Positions 63,114-64,000 of a stretch of DNA of 64,000 nucleotides are shown one piece after another. The notes under the pieces are model-generated. The model made no database searches, had not been told where the DNA came from, and saw only the letters and a list, made by a program, of their open reading frames with translations. Where the stretch lies: the NCBI GenBank assembly GCA_947494925.1, contig CANLWS010000013.1:62001-126000 (forward strand). The letters run 5' to 3'. Source of the DNA: an uncultured Alteromonadaceae bacterium. Lineage in GTDB: Bacteria > Pseudomonadota > Gammaproteobacteria > Enterobacterales > Alteromonadaceae. The translations under genes were made by a program, and so were the position numbers. The first letter of the stretch is position 1. The number at the start of each line of letters is the position of its first letter.

Positions 63114-63827
63114 TTAAAATTTAAAGCGTAACTGGCCTTCTTCCACTACTACTTCTTTTCCATACAGAGAAAACAAGTATTCTTCCCAGTCTGATGTATC
63201 CAATGGGTACTGCAGGTCTTCGTCATTTACTAACTCCGCAACCAGCGAAGACAACTGAGGTTTGTGGTATTCAAGGATTTTTTGTTTGCTACCGGTCAGG
63301 TACAACTTCAGATAATTGGCTGCTGCATCGGAGCCCCCACCGGTAATGAGACCCAAGGCTGATTTTACTGTTCCTGTGAGCAAATTTTGAAACGGACGAG
63401 GAACAAAGGCTGAAAGTATGTGCTGGGTATCTTTTAAAATTGCATATTCGTCATTTATGAGGCGAACATTTTCCATGTCCAGTTGGGCAAGCTTAACCAC
63501 CTTGGTTTCTGTGTCGTAAAAAGGGGTTGCTTCAAGATTGATAACCACATGGGCACGGTATATCGGGTTACCCATTGATTCTACTAACAAACTGCCTAAC
63601 AATTGCACTGACACAGTTGAATTTTTGTAACCTATACTCACCTCAGCTTCTAAAAGCGTCAGCTCACCATTACCAGCAGGGACCTCAATGGCAAAGGTAC
63701 TGGGGAGATGCGGAGATATCAATTCTGAAATCTCTGCAGCGGTATAATCTGCATGGGTAAGTTTACCGAATTTGATCAGCAATTTTGCCATCAGCAGTTT
63801 ACATTTTAAGCGCCAGTTATTATGCAT
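63114..63827 (-). CDS. DUF1439-like protein
   Basis: A 237-residue protein with an N-terminal amphipathic/hydrophobic stretch (LLMAKLLIKFGKL) and a beta-rich body (AIEVPAGNGELTLLEAEVSI, YRAHVVINLEATPFYD) that resembles the DUF1439/YceB fold, a lipid-binding-like single domain. No lipobox is present, unlike E. coli YceB. Convergent with the WS/DGAT gene (68-base gap), so it may relate to lipid handling. Start ATG 63827; ATG 63791 is another option. The last 173 bases of the window (63828-64000) hold no gene I can call. Confidence 0.55.
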   Translation of the reverse strand: MHNNWRLKCKLLMAKLLIKFGKLTHADYTAAEISELISPHLPSTFAIEVPAGNGELTLLEAEVSIGYKNSTVSVQLLGSLLVESMGNPIYRAHVVINLEATPFYDTETKVVKLAQLDMENVRLINDEYAILKDTQHILSAFVPRPFQNLLTGTVKSALGLITGGGSDAAANYLKLYLTGSKQKILEYHKPQLSSLVAELVNDEDLQYPLDTSDWEEYLFSLYGKEVVVEEGQLRFKF

Positions 63828-64000
63828 TATCTTTTAGGTCGTCACCGATTAATGCCATAGTGTCGCGATAAACTATTTTAAGTCAAGAACATAGACATAT
63901 TCACAAGCAATACCCTCGTGGTTCAATTCAGGCTTAAATAGGCTTTATGCGATTTACCTATACTCTCTGTGCAGTGAGACATAATGCGAAATACGTCTAA

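Overview
The window reads as a chromosomal segment of a marine gammaproteobacterium close to the Alteromonadales (Alteromonas, Glaciecola or Paraglaciecola-like). The basis is enteric-type gene order in three blocks (yoaA-tsaB-slp/yeaY-fadD-rnd; ycgL-ycgM-like-ycgN; dsbB-nhaB-fadR), moderate GC by eye, a TonB receptor, an NhaB/NhaD/Mrp set of sodium antiporters, and a rhombosortase-type GlyGly tail on a secreted protease. I see no rRNA, tRNA, CRISPR array, insertion sequence, integrase or phage gene. Gene density is high and almost every strand switch is marked by a hairpin or a divergent promoter gap.

Layout: 1-2.9 kb holds a truncated saccharopine dehydrogenase-like gene, a DUF2855 protein and an SDR oxidoreductase. 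3.1-7.2 kb holds a large secreted metalloprotease with TSP3 repeats, convergent with an unknown exported protein. 7.2-14.3 kb holds DUF2244, a TauE/SafE transporter, and a tightly packed fdhD / YdeP-type molybdoenzyme / cytoplasmic GH13 / glycerate dehydrogenase-like run. 14.3-23.2 kb is devoted to sodium/proton exchange: an NhaD-type antiporter and a ten-gene Mrp-like operon with three MrpD-like subunits and a split MrpA.

23.4-33.6 kb is housekeeping: the YoaA helicase, TsaB (tRNA t6A), a Slp lipoprotein, an alpha/beta hydrolase, FadD, RNase D, YcgL, a lytic transglycosylase, an FAH-family enzyme and YcgN. 33.8-40.1 kb is the most unusual stretch: a periplasmic binding protein, an orphan hybrid-free histidine kinase, a TonB-dependent receptor and two adjacent citrate-synthase-fold proteins that both appear to lack the canonical catalytic residues. 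A ThDP-dependent enzyme and a REC-REC-PAS-GGDEF-EAL protein follow on the other strand.

44.8-49.3 kb carries dsbB, nhaB, fadR (with a convincing FadR operator in front) and two phasins, one with a histone-like Ala/Lys tail. 49.4-57.6 kb is accessory metabolism: TetR plus a membrane-anchored haloalkane dehalogenase-like hydrolase, OYE plus MFS, a membrane AraC regulator, an NTF2-like/DJ-1 fusion and a DUF3336 patatin. 57.9-63.8 kb holds DUF445, a DUF6058-like protein, an orphan ParA, TetR, a wax ester synthase/DGAT and a DUF1439-like protein. FadD, FadR, phasins, patatin and WS/DGAT together point to active fatty acid uptake, storage-lipid and polyester metabolism; the antiporters fit a saline habitat.
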